Shown piece by piece: positions 8,734 to 15,499 of a DNA stretch of 18,425 bases. Origin of the DNA: an uncultured Oscillospiraceae bacterium (GTDB taxonomy: Bacteria > Bacillota > Clostridia > Oscillospirales > Acutalibacteraceae); the NCBI GenBank assembly GCA_900548545.1, contig URKX01000039.1, positions 1-18,425 on the forward strand. Reading direction: 5' to 3'. The notes beneath the pieces are model-generated. The model did no database searches, was not told where the DNA came from, and saw only the letters and a list, made by a program, of their open reading frames with translations. A program made the translations under genes and the position numbers. Positions within the stretch are counted from its first letter, which is position 1, and every line of letters starts with the position of its first letter.

Positions 8734-9791
8734 TCCAGCTCCTCCACAGTGACCGTGGCGGGCCGGAGCAGCATCCCGGCAATGCCAGCCATGTCTTGGA
8801 AAATGGAGGGGAACTCCAGTTTCACCGCTGGCACGGCGTTCAAAATGGCCCGGCTTACATCGGTCACCTGGTACCCCTGGCCGATCTCCAGCGTGTCAAA
8901 ATAGGCCCGAACCGCTGCTTCGGTTTCCTCCTTGGCCCACTGGAAGTCCACCTCCCCAGCCACCTTCAAGTTCACCGGCACATTCATGGTCACCTTGGTG
9001 GCCGCTTGGACTTTCACCGTTACAGCCACTTCCCGCAGCCTGTCCAACTCTGCCTGCACTGCGGCAATGGTTTCCGCCGAAGGGGCGGCATCCTCCCCCC
9101 ACAGGTACACCGTCACCGTACCCGCGCCGCTGGCCCGGGGCACAACTTGCACCAGGGTCACCCCAGGGAACCCCAGAGCCACCGCCTTGTAATAGTCCCC
9201 GTTGGAACCATTGGGGCTTTGGGCATAGGCGTTCAGCACCCGGGCACGGTAGGCTTCATCGTCTTCCGGGTCTTTGCCTCCGGTGATGGCCGTTTCATTG
9301 GCCGCGTAGTTGATGCCCACCGGGGCATTGACCAAAGTGGTGACATAGCCGGCAGCCGCATTGCCCGAAGCACCTGCCGCCACCGCCTCCACAGGGATGT
9401 CAACGGTCAGCTGGCCGGAAACCAGCACAGCGTCCTCCGTGGTTTGGTACTCCACCACCGGCTCCCCAGAAGTGGCGCAGACCGTGCCCTTGGGCACCAC
9501 CAGGTCGAAAGACAAAGGCAGGTACCTGGAAAAGGACACCACACCCGTGGCCTTTTCCGCCTCCCCACGGGTGACGCCCCGCTGGGCGCCGTGCAAGTCC
9601 AGCTGTTCCCCGGAAGCTGTTTGGGGGAACGCCTGGCGCTCCAGCCAATCCAACGAGGTTTCCAGCCGGTACAGTTCCCCGGCCAGCACCCGCATCCTCA
9701 GCCCCACTTCGGAAACGTCCGCCACCTTGCATCCGCTCTTCTGTTCATAGGCTTCCTCCATCCGCTGGAGGATCTCCTCATAGCTGTCCAT
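8730..9791 (-). CDS. Baseplate J-like protein (gp47/XkdT family)
   Basis: A 353-residue wedge protein of contractile-tail baseplates. The N-terminus MDSYEEILQRMEEAYEQKSG, then VGLRMRVLAGELYRLETSLDW and QASGEQLDLHGAQRGVTRGEA-like text, is the hallmark of the J family. So are the middle block GVVSFSR..VVPKGTV, the AVAAGASGNAAAG turn, and the ITGGKDPEDDEAYRARVLNA stretch at about residues 187-206. The length is typical. ATG 9791 follows AAAGGAGCAAGAGG; the frame is open further upstream, but without a ribosome site. It overlaps the end of the gp25/W gene by 14 bases and the next gene by 4. In a complete phage it pairs with W to form the wedge around the hub. Confidence 0.9.
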   Translation of the reverse strand: MDSYEEILQRMEEAYEQKSGCKVADVSEVGLRMRVLAGELYRLETSLDWLERQAFPQTASGEQLDLHGAQRGVTRGEAEKATGVVSFSRYLPLSFDLVVPKGTVCATSGEPVVEYQTTEDAVLVSGQLTVDIPVEAVAAGASGNAAAGYVTTLVNAPVGINYAANETAITGGKDPEDDEAYRARVLNAYAQSPNGSNGDYYKAVALGFPGVTLVQVVPRASGAGTVTVYLWGEDAAPSAETIAAVQAELDRLREVAVTVKVQAATKVTMNVPVNLKVAGEVDFQWAKEETEAAVRAYFDTLEIGQGYQVTDVSRAILNAVPAVKLEFPSIFQDMAGIAGMLLRPATVTVEELE

Positions 9792-10137
9792 CCTCTTGCT
9801 CCTTTCCCGGGGCGGAAACCTGCCCCACACCCAGGGGCGTTTCCACGGTGAAATTCCAAAGCCCCGCCTCCTGGTCATACTCTGCGCCAGACACCTGCAC
9901 GCCCGGCATCCCCAGAAGCGCTTCGCTGGCAACCGCCCAAGCCCGCTGGGTGCTGTTTTCCTCCCCTGCATCCAGTTCCTTCAAACTGCTCCCCAAACCG
10001 GGATCATAGAGGAAACACCCCCGTGGAAGCCGCAGCCGCAGCGTGATGTTTTGCAGCAGCTCCTCCAGGCCGTCCACTTGCTGGGGCAGGCCGGTGCCGT
10101 CTAAAACCACCCCGCCAGGCTCCCATTTCAAATCCAT
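9778..10137 (-). CDS. Baseplate wedge protein, gp25/W-like (XkdS position)
   Basis: A 119-residue protein between spike and J, the usual site of gpW/gp25. The N-terminus (MDLKWEPGGVVLDGTGLPQQ) is followed by a helix VDGLEELLQNITLRLRLPRG. CFLYDPGLGSSLKEL near residues 41-55 fits the family's L-P-x-G-x-x-x-x-x-P-x-x-G core, then a helix and a strand (LWNFTVETPLG) follow. It would nucleate sheath assembly in a contractile phage, yet no sheath gene is present here. The ATG at 10137 has AAAGGGGG about 8 bases upstream; 15 bases separate it from the spike gene stop. Confidence 0.72.
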   Translation of the reverse strand: MDLKWEPGGVVLDGTGLPQQVDGLEELLQNITLRLRLPRGCFLYDPGLGSSLKELDAGEENSTQRAWAVASEALLGMPGVQVSGAEYDQEAGLWNFTVETPLGVGQVSAPGKEQEDGQL

Positions 10138-10152
10138 AACGCGCCCCCTTTC

Positions 10153-10479
10153 TCAAGATTTCGGGGGGAAGCTTTGGCCATTGATGACCACTTCCCCTGT
10201 GTTTTTCAGCAAGATCTCCGCGCCGCCAGCTGAATAGAGCCGCACTTCCCCTTGGGAGAGCTCCCCATCCAGGGAAGCCGCGATCCCTGCACAGACGCCG
10301 TCCAGCATCACTGCCTGTTTGCCGTCCGCAGCGGCGCTGGAATAGCCATAGGGGAACAGCATCTCCGGGGAGTTATATTCGCTCTCCCCTTGGACGCGCA
10401 GCCCCTGCCCCGTGCTGGACACCTGGCCGCGGCGAATTTTGGCCCCGGACTCATAGCCGCTCCACTTTGTCAGCCACAC
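10153..10479 (-). CDS. Small baseplate spike protein, gpV-like
   Basis: About 108 residues, starting at GTG 10479 (VWLTKWSGYES...), 9 bases after GGGAG and overlapping the hub stop by 10 bases. The sequence contains an OB-fold-like beta region (IRRGQVSSTGQGLRVQGESE, MLFPYGYSSAAADGKQAVML) and a C-terminal tail of short repeats (GEVRLYSAGGAEILLKNTGE). That is the layout of phage baseplate assembly protein V, whose trimer forms the membrane-piercing tip. It is about half the length of P2 gpV and has no lysozyme domain. A longer frame to 10560 exists but overlaps the hub gene heavily and has no better ribosome site. Confidence 0.7.
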   Translation of the reverse strand: MWLTKWSGYESGAKIRRGQVSSTGQGLRVQGESEYNSPEMLFPYGYSSAAADGKQAVMLDGVCAGIAASLDGELSQGEVRLYSAGGAEILLKNTGEVVINGQSFPPKS

Positions 10480-11372
10480 TCTGCATTTCTCCCTTCCAAT
10501 ACAAGCCGTGTCCGCTCCCCACGGCCGTCTATGGTATAGCGGGCGGTCTGGACCGTGCAATCAGCAAATCTCCCCAGACGCTGTGCATCCACTGTCACTA
10601 GGGTGCCCCGCTCCGGCCAAGAATTCCCCAGGCACTCCACCGTGAGCAGGAAACTCTCTGCCTCCCCCTCTTTCAAAAGGGCCCGGGGATCCCGGCTTTC
10701 CTCCATGCTCACATACCGCTGGCGTTTTACGCCTTTGGCCGCAGGGTTGCGGAAGGGTGTGTCATAGGTCCCCCGGTAGCTCTGCTGCCACACGGCACTC
10801 AGCTGTTTATACGGCCGCCTGGAGATCTCCGCAGAGAGCACCTTCCCAGCTGTGAGCTTCTGCTGGGGCAGCCCTTCGCAGTGCACCACGGCAGAGCCAT
10901 CCACCCAAGGGGCCGTGCCCAGATAATCCCTGCAAAAGCTCTCCAGCAACGTCCAGCAGCTGGTGCCCTTTTCCACAGTCAGCTCACCGGATTTGGGGGA
11001 GCTGTCCCCCTGCACCTGGGAAAACCCCAGGGATTTGAAATACTTCTCCCAAAGGGCCCCCAAGGAGGGGTTGCGCATCACGGCAGGGCAAGCCTCGTTG
11101 TCCAACAAGATTGCCTCCCAGCTGCGGCACACCAGCTCCACCGTAAAGCCCTCCCCGTCGACCCGGGTATTCTGCTCATCCACAATGCCACCGAACACCA
11201 CCTGGCCCTGATGGAACACCCGCACCACCGCCAAGTCGTCCCACAGCTTCTCTGTGGGGAACACCGCCTTCAGCTGGTCTGCAGGGGCGTCGCTGTCGTA
11301 GAGCAGTTCCGCCTCCAAAGGATTTCCCAGCAGCAGTTCGGTGCCGTCGGTCAATTCTCCCCAAAATGTCAC
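10470..11372 (-). CDS. Tail hub protein, gpD/XkdQ (late control D) type
   Basis: A 300-residue protein between LysM and spike genes, where XkdQ/gp27-like hubs stand. The start is GTG 11372, whose G-T-G-A overlaps the LysM stop. GAGGAGG lies about 10 bases upstream. The N-terminal beta domain (ELTDGTELLLGNPLEAELLY, AVVRVFHQGQVVFGGIVDEQ, then VELVCRSWEAILLDNEACPA) matches the hub pattern of a D-x-V-x-V-x-x-x-G-x-x-x-F-x-G-x-V-D strand pair. The centre (KGTSCWTLLESFCRDYLGTAPWV, about 136-158) matches the S-x-W-x-x-L-x-x-F-C segment of XkdQ-like proteins. The trimeric hub would sit on the spike and receive the tube. Confidence 0.8.
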   Translation of the reverse strand: MTFWGELTDGTELLLGNPLEAELLYDSDAPADQLKAVFPTEKLWDDLAVVRVFHQGQVVFGGIVDEQNTRVDGEGFTVELVCRSWEAILLDNEACPAVMRNPSLGALWEKYFKSLGFSQVQGDSSPKSGELTVEKGTSCWTLLESFCRDYLGTAPWVDGSAVVHCEGLPQQKLTAGKVLSAEISRRPYKQLSAVWQQSYRGTYDTPFRNPAAKGVKRQRYVSMEESRDPRALLKEGEAESFLLTVECLGNSWPERGTLVTVDAQRLGRFADCTVQTARYTIDGRGERTRLVLEGRNAECG

Positions 11373-11884
11373 GGGACCAACACCTCCTCGCCCTCTTTCA
11401 ATTGGCCAATATCCTGGATCTGGGGATTTCTCGCCACCAGCTCCTCTACGGGGATCCCCCACTGGTTGGCATAGTCCCACAAGGACTCGCCGGCCTTGGC
11501 ATGGTAACGGCCGCTGCCGGAAAACTCCGGCTGGGCGCCCCACTCGGTAAAGGAAAAGGTATAACGAACTAGGTCTTGCCCTTGGGAACCCACCAGTTCC
11601 AGGCTATCCATCAGCGCCCAAAACGGGGTCACCCCCGGCAGCTGCAAGATCCCCGGGCCCTTCTGGGCAAAGGCAGTTTGCAGGCCGTTCCAATCCTCCA
11701 TACAGCCCTCCCCGGTGAAATACCCTTCCCCGGTGACTTTCCGCCGCTGCCGGCCCAGTTCCTCTGCTTGGCTGTCCCCATAGGGGATCTTTGTTTCCTG
11801 CACTTGGCGCAGGTTCTCCACCCGCAGGGATACCGGGTTGTCCTTCCAGGTAAACCCCTTAAAACGCATGGTCATCAACCGCAC
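11369..11884 (-). CDS. LysM-domain phage tail protein (XkdP/gpX-like)
   Basis: A 171-residue protein. The N-terminal part (1-115; MRFKGFTWKDNPVSLRVENL, then GEGYFTGEGCMEDWNGLQTA and GVTPFWALMDSLELVG) resembles the beta-rich tail-adaptor domain found before LysM in Firmicutes contractile tails. The C-terminus (about 127-171) is one LysM domain: YHAKAGESLWDYANQWGIPV, then EELVARNPQIQDIGQLKEGEEV. Its usual place is between the tape measure and the hub. Here it follows a 30-aa peptide instead. GTG 11884 is preferred: AAGGGGGTGG sits 7 bases upstream and nearly matches the anti-SD complement. In-frame ATG codons follow at residues 4 and 6 as alternatives. Confidence 0.8.
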   Translation of the reverse strand: MRLMTMRFKGFTWKDNPVSLRVENLRQVQETKIPYGDSQAEELGRQRRKVTGEGYFTGEGCMEDWNGLQTAFAQKGPGILQLPGVTPFWALMDSLELVGSQGQDLVRYTFSFTEWGAQPEFSGSGRYHAKAGESLWDYANQWGIPVEELVARNPQIQDIGQLKEGEEVLVP

Positions 11885-11896
11885 GATTCCACCCCC

Positions 11897-11989
11897 TTAA
11901 AACGACACCGGATACCGCCGGCTGTCACGTTCCACTTCCCGGGAAACCTCCTCGGCCCGTTCCCGGCTGGTCACTGCCTGCTCGTTCAC
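11897..11989 (-). CDS. 30-residue peptide of unknown function in the place of the missing tail genes
   Basis: A GTG start at 11989 overlaps the preceding stop as GTGA, and AAAGGAGG lies 7 bases upstream, as good a ribosome site as its neighbours have. The frame encodes 30 residues from MNEQAVTSRERAEE to SRRYPVSF and ends in TAA 12 bases before the LysM gene. It is strongly charged and predicted helical (SREVERDSRRY). I recognise no family. The position is where sheath, tube, tail chaperone and tape measure normally stand, so it may be a leftover of one of these or a small real component. Coding is inferred from the ribosome site and coupling. Confidence 0.55.
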   Translation of the reverse strand: MNEQAVTSRERAEEVSREVERDSRRYPVSF

Positions 11990-12657
11990 GCAAGGTCCTC
12001 CTTTCCCTCACATCCCGACGCCAGGAATACAGCGGTCCCCGACGCCAAGTCCAGTTTTTTCCACCGGCATCCCGTGTAACGGGCATCCCCAATCTGGGCG
12101 GTGAACACTGCCAGCCGCTCCAGGCCTGCTGCCTGGATGCCCCGAAGCTCCACCTGGTACTCCCAGCGGGCATCCTCCACAGCAAAGGGGACCCCCTCCC
12201 CGATGGCCACCAACTCTTTGCCGGAAAGGGACATGGCCACGGACACCCCTGCCACCCGGTAGGATTTCCCTCCCAGTTCCACAGGGATCCCTTCATAGCC
12301 ATTGGCATCCCCCGTGGGGAACGTCAACCGCAGGGAGAGGCAGTGCAGCCGTGTTTGGCTGTCCTCCCCTTCCTCTTCCCGGAGCAGTCCCACACAGCCG
12401 GGACAGCTTTGCCGGAGGGCCTGTTCCAACCCATCCGCCGTCTCGCGAAGGGCCCGGGCTTCCGGGGCAAACACGGAAAGCCGGATCACCGTTTCCCCCT
12501 GCTCCCCCGTCCATTGGGAAGAGAGCACCTCCCCGCTGACCACCGGCTGTTCCACCAACCGGGAACCCCATCCAGGGCTCCAAGCCCGGCAAAATTCCAC
12601 GCCTTCCAGCTGTTGGGACAAAAAGTCCAGCAGCCCGTCCAACAGATCAGTTACCAT
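11986..12657 (-). CDS. 223-residue neck/tail protein, apparently two-part; tail-terminator position
   Basis: ATG 12657, 4 bases after GGGAGGACA, overlaps the preceding gene by 11 bases. Residues 1-115 (MVTDLLDGLLDFLSQQLEGV..., a long helix TADGLEQALRQ, then a strand HCLSLRLTFP) have the helix-strand layout of tail terminator/completion proteins such as XkdJ-like ones. Residues 121-215 form a second beta-rich part (GIPVELGGKSYRVAGVSVAM, WEYQVELRGIQ, YTGCRWKKLDLASGTAVFLA) that I cannot place. A tube-like or collar domain is possible. Position after two connector proteins supports a neck role. Both the fusion reading and the domain names are inference; the open frame and length are seen. Confidence 0.55.
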   Translation of the reverse strand: MVTDLLDGLLDFLSQQLEGVEFCRAWSPGWGSRLVEQPVVSGEVLSSQWTGEQGETVIRLSVFAPEARALRETADGLEQALRQSCPGCVGLLREEEGEDSQTRLHCLSLRLTFPTGDANGYEGIPVELGGKSYRVAGVSVAMSLSGKELVAIGEGVPFAVEDARWEYQVELRGIQAAGLERLAVFTAQIGDARYTGCRWKKLDLASGTAVFLASGCEGKEDLA

Positions 12658-12979
12658 TGTCCTCCCACCTTTCCAACAGGGCCTGCTCAAACAGGCGTTT
12701 CCCACACAGGGTGACTGTTTCCGAGCGGAGCACCCGGTAAGCGCTATCCCCCTGCACAAGCTTTGCCCCACGGGCCTCCAAAAGCTCCGGGAAACTTCCC
12801 ACAAACCGGTACAGCGGGGCCGTCAGCCTGCCCAAAAAGTGGAGGCGCTCCCCCCACAAGTCCGCTTCCTTTTCATTCCAGGGGAGCACCGTCCCCCAAC
12901 CGCCAACCTGGCTGCCGTCCTCTTTGGTGAGGGTGACCTCCCCCACCCGCCGGAACCAGTTGTCACTGCGCCGCGTCAT
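12647..12979 (-). CDS. Head-closure/neck protein (stopper-like)
   Basis: A 110-residue protein (MTRRSDNWFRRVGEVTLTKE...). The start at ATG 12979 follows AAAGGAGGATGCCC with ideal spacing and lies 17 bases inside the end of the upstream gene. The small beta-rich sequence with a C-terminal strand pair (LVQGDSAYRVLRSETVTLCG) fits the minor structural proteins that follow the connector in PBSX-like and related heads (XkdH/gp16-like). The family assignment comes from position and general pattern only. The frame is open to 13081, but without a ribosome site there. Confidence 0.55.
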   Translation of the reverse strand: MTRRSDNWFRRVGEVTLTKEDGSQVGGWGTVLPWNEKEADLWGERLHFLGRLTAPLYRFVGSFPELLEARGAKLVQGDSAYRVLRSETVTLCGKRLFEQALLERWEDNGN

Positions 12980-13376
12980 GGGCATCCTCCTTTCCGACTC
13001 TGCCGAAATAGAACCCTTCTTCCCGCAGTGCCGGGGAGGCCGCCCTCCGCCTTTCCGCCACCAGCCGGGCTGCTTTTTCACTGCCCCCGCCCTGGGTGAT
13101 CTTCAAATCCCCGGCGGACAGGCTGGGGGGCGTCACGGCCTCTTCGGTGAGCAGCAACTGGTAAAAAGCCTGGGCAGCCGCCAGCTCCTCCAGGGCGCTT
13201 TCCCAGGGGGCCAGGTCCTCTTCTGCCAGATCCTGCCGCAACAGGCCTTCCACCTGGCGGGCACACTGGTCGCACAAGGCCGCGCAAAGGACTTCCCGGT
13301 CGGTACCTTCCGGGTTTGCCGCTTCCCCGCTCAGTTGGGAAAACACAGTCTTTACCACAGTCGTATCAAGTTTCAT
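12963..13376 (-). CDS. Head-tail connector protein (gp6/XkdG-H region type)
   Basis: A 137-residue, largely helical acidic protein (MKLDTTVVKTVFSQLSG...). A helix with LAPWESALEELAAAQAFYQL is followed by SLSAGDLKITQGGGS, the pattern of small connectors that bind the portal ring. ATG 13376 follows AAAGGAGGACAAG. It is the first gene after the capsid gene, as expected, and is separated from it by a terminator-like hairpin. The exact subfamily is not certain. Confidence 0.6.
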   Translation of the reverse strand: MKLDTTVVKTVFSQLSGEAANPEGTDREVLCAALCDQCARQVEGLLRQDLAEEDLAPWESALEELAAAQAFYQLLLTEEAVTPPSLSAGDLKITQGGGSEKAARLVAERRRAASPALREEGFYFGRVGKEDAHDAAQ

Positions 13377-13398
13377 CTTGTCCTCCTTTTCCAAGCGT

Positions 13399-13435
13399 AA
13401 ATAAAGGAAAAGGGGGAGGGTCCCCCCCTCCCCCT
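13399..13435 (-). terminator. Terminator-like hairpin directly after the major capsid gene
   Basis: On the minus strand AGGGGGAGGG, a 5-base loop, then CCCTCCCCCT gives a perfect 10-bp GC-rich stem running into TTTTCCTTTATTT. It starts 11 bases past the capsid stop and ends before the connector's ribosome site. In phages a partial terminator here lets the capsid be made in excess over downstream tail genes. That use is inferred. Confidence 0.75.
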
Positions 13436-13445
13436 CAGCCGTCCC

Positions 13446-14459
13446 TTATTCCACTGTGTAGCTGACACCCTGGGCCGCATCGGAGAAGATCCGGGCAAAC
13501 CCAGCTGTGGAGCTGATGGCGATGTTGTCCAGCTGACGGTCGATCAGCCGGTCACTGTCCACGCACACGTCGCCGGCCTGGACCATCTCCAGGGCGCAGT
13601 GCTTGTCCAGGGCAATGACCTTCCCTGCCTCCATGGAGGGCACATGGACCAGGGTAGCGCCCAAAGGCGTGCACAGCTTGCCGGTGCCCTGGAAGTTCAA
13701 GCCCGCCTGGGCGTCCTTAAACTCCTCAATGGAGAGCAGCTTCTGGATGCCGTCGGTGCCCGCCAGGATCACGTTCAGCTGGTAGGGGGAAAGGCTGCCC
13801 CACAGGGTCAGGAAATCGCTGTAGGCCAGGGTAGTGCCACCAGCCGCAGGGGTGAAGCTGATGCCCTCTTTGCTGCCGTCCCCGTTGATCAAGGCATCCA
13901 CTGCGTCGCCCATCTGGGCAGCGGCGATCCCGGCGCCCACCTGGGCAAGGGCCACCGTGAACAGGTCCAGTTTTTGCAGGCGCAGCACCTCGTAAGAACT
14001 GGAGAGCACCTGGCCCCGCTTATGCAGGGTCACCAGGCCAGTGCCCATCCGCAGGTTTGCCTGGGGCAGCTGGTTGCCTTCGGTGACGGTGGCGGGGTTC
14101 CAGTCGCCGCCTTCCGGGTCCATGGTGCGGTAATCGATGCCCTCCACCTTGGTGACCGTGGCCACCAAGTCGCTGAGTTTGCTCACACGTTCCATGCCCT
14201 GGCGCACTGCCCGGGCAACGTATTCCGGGAACAGGGCTGCGCCGCCGGTGGTGGCGAAGAACTGCTCCACCGCGTCGGAACCAGCGCCGCTGACCTTGAT
14301 GTTAAAGCGCTTGAGCTGCCGCTGGAAGGCATCCAGGCCTTCCAACGCGGTACCTCGGTAGTTTTCCGAGCTGTCCAAGCTTTCCAATACCTGGGTGAAG
14401 GTTTTGCCGGGGACGTTGTACATTCCTTTTTCCAGTGCGATTGTTTCAAATCTTGCCAT
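13446..14459 (-). CDS. Phage major capsid protein, HK97 fold
   Basis: A 337-residue protein that would form the icosahedral shell. The start at ATG 14459 (MARFETIALEKGMYNVPGKT) follows GGGAGGATTTTTACCT; eight upstream codons are open but lack a ribosome site. The sequence matches the HK97-type capsid pattern: an N-terminal helical arm (about 20-60), the segment AVEQFFATTGGAALFPEYVA (about 63-82), a long central helix around KLDLFTVALAQVGAGIAAAQ with GDAVDALINGDGSK, and a C-terminal beta part with LGATLVHVPSMEAGKVIALD. It lies between the protease and connector genes. The protease should trim the N-terminal arm, though no cleavage site can be assigned. Confidence 0.88.
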   Translation of the reverse strand: MARFETIALEKGMYNVPGKTFTQVLESLDSSENYRGTALEGLDAFQRQLKRFNIKVSGAGSDAVEQFFATTGGAALFPEYVARAVRQGMERVSKLSDLVATVTKVEGIDYRTMDPEGGDWNPATVTEGNQLPQANLRMGTGLVTLHKRGQVLSSSYEVLRLQKLDLFTVALAQVGAGIAAAQMGDAVDALINGDGSKEGISFTPAAGGTTLAYSDFLTLWGSLSPYQLNVILAGTDGIQKLLSIEEFKDAQAGLNFQGTGKLCTPLGATLVHVPSMEAGKVIALDKHCALEMVQAGDVCVDSDRLIDRQLDNIAISSTAGFARIFSDAAQGVSYTVE

Positions 14460-14488
14460 AGGTAAAAATCCTCCCTTTCTCAAATGCG

Positions 14489-14508
14489 CGGCGCAGATTT
14501 CAGCGCCG
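14489..14508 (-). other. Small hairpin in the leader of the capsid gene
   Basis: CGGCGC, an 8-base loop, and GCGCCG lie about 30 bases upstream of the capsid ATG. It has no T-tract. A 5' stem of this kind could protect the capsid mRNA after cleavage, but this is only a suggestion. Confidence 0.3.
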
Positions 14509-14548
14509 GACGTTCTGTTTTCCTGTTTTCACGGTCTTGGAGCAGCGG

Positions 14549-15499
14549 TCAAATGCGGAACTCGCCGTTTTGCTCGCCGGCTTTTTCCCTGGAAAATTCC
14601 GGGGCCAGCTGAGGCTTCAAGGGAAGCCGCTCCCCAGCCATTTTCTCATAGGTCTGGGCCATCTGGGCAAGTTCCCCCACCGAAAGCCCCTTGATGGCGG
14701 ACTCCATCACCGCCCGGGGCAGGTCCGGCTGGAGGATGGCGCTGTACTTCAGCACTTCCCCCTGGAGCCTCTCCCGATAGGAGCGGCCCCAGCTGGCCTG
14801 TTCTTTCCACTCCTTCACCAGGCCCAAAAGTTCCCGGGCTTGGGGACCGGTCAGATGCAGGCCCTCCTTCCCAGCGGACTCCAACTGTTTTTCGTAATCC
14901 ACAGGCAAACCTCCTTCAAACTGTTTCACCACGCCGGCGGCCCGCTGGGCTGGCACCGCCACAAACGAGCACTCATAGGCATCCCTGGGGTCAGAGAGCA
15001 CCCGGTGGCACAGCTGTCCGCCGTAGGTGCGGCCCTTCACGTGCTGGCAGTTTTCCTTGCCGCAGATGGAACACACAGAACGGCCCATGCTGCACCCCAC
15101 GCTGACCTCCTTTAAAATGCCGCTTTCGATCAACTCGATGACCTCCCGGTTTTTCTCCGTGCGGGGCAAATACGCCTTCGCGGTGAGCTTTGTGTACACT
15201 TCCCCTGCCTGGGTGATGTTCCCCGGCTCCGACTCCAGCCCCGTGTCGTAGATCCTGGCAGTCTGATTGGCAGAGCTGCGCTGGTGGTCAAACAGGCAGG
15301 TCTTCCCCGGGAACAAGTCCCGCAAGCCCTCCAACGCTTCCAGGGAGAACCGCTCGTAATCCCGGTCCACCTGGTTGTCGCACAGCACCAGGGAAAAGGT
15401 GTACACCTCCTCCGGGCTATACGGCCTGCGGGTATACCGGTTGATTTTCTCCATGTCCGGGGATCCGCTTACGTCCTTTCGCACAAACCCCTCTTTCAT
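14549..15499 (-). CDS. Prohead (head maturation) protease with C-terminal scaffold-like part
   Basis: A 316-residue protein of the HK97/S78-type prohead proteases, which cut the scaffold and capsid arms during maturation. The catalytic-type histidine stands in CLFDHQRSS (H72). The serine motif is EVSVGCSMG (about 131-139; S133 or S137), followed by YECSFVAVPAQ near 176-186, the usual third block. Directly after the serine strand is a C-x2-C-x4-C-x-H cluster (C143, C146, C151, H153) that could bind zinc. After about residue 200 the sequence is helical and charged (DYEKQLESAGKEG..., LLGLVKEWKEQ), as in proteases fused to a scaffold domain. ATG 15499 overlaps the portal stop as ATGA, after GGGAGGAGG. 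Confidence 0.85.
   Translation of the reverse strand: MKEGFVRKDVSGSPDMEKINRYTRRPYSPEEVYTFSLVLCDNQVDRDYERFSLEALEGLRDLFPGKTCLFDHQRSSANQTARIYDTGLESEPGNITQAGEVYTKLTAKAYLPRTEKNREVIELIESGILKEVSVGCSMGRSVCSICGKENCQHVKGRTYGGQLCHRVLSDPRDAYECSFVAVPAQRAAGVVKQFEGGLPVDYEKQLESAGKEGLHLTGPQARELLGLVKEWKEQASWGRSYRERLQGEVLKYSAILQPDLPRAVMESAIKGLSVGELAQMAQTYEKMAGERLPLKPQLAPEFSREKAGEQNGEFRI

Noticed and set aside
8607..9851. Long plus-strand open frame (414 codons) across the baseplate J region
   Set aside because: It is the shadow of the J gene: Pro/His/Arg-rich translation, no ribosome site, no domain. The minus strand carries clear family motifs.
13599..14465. Plus-strand open frame (288 codons) opposite the capsid gene
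   Set aside because: Mirror of capsid codon usage; its His/Gly/Ala-rich translation has no recognisable motif and no promoter.
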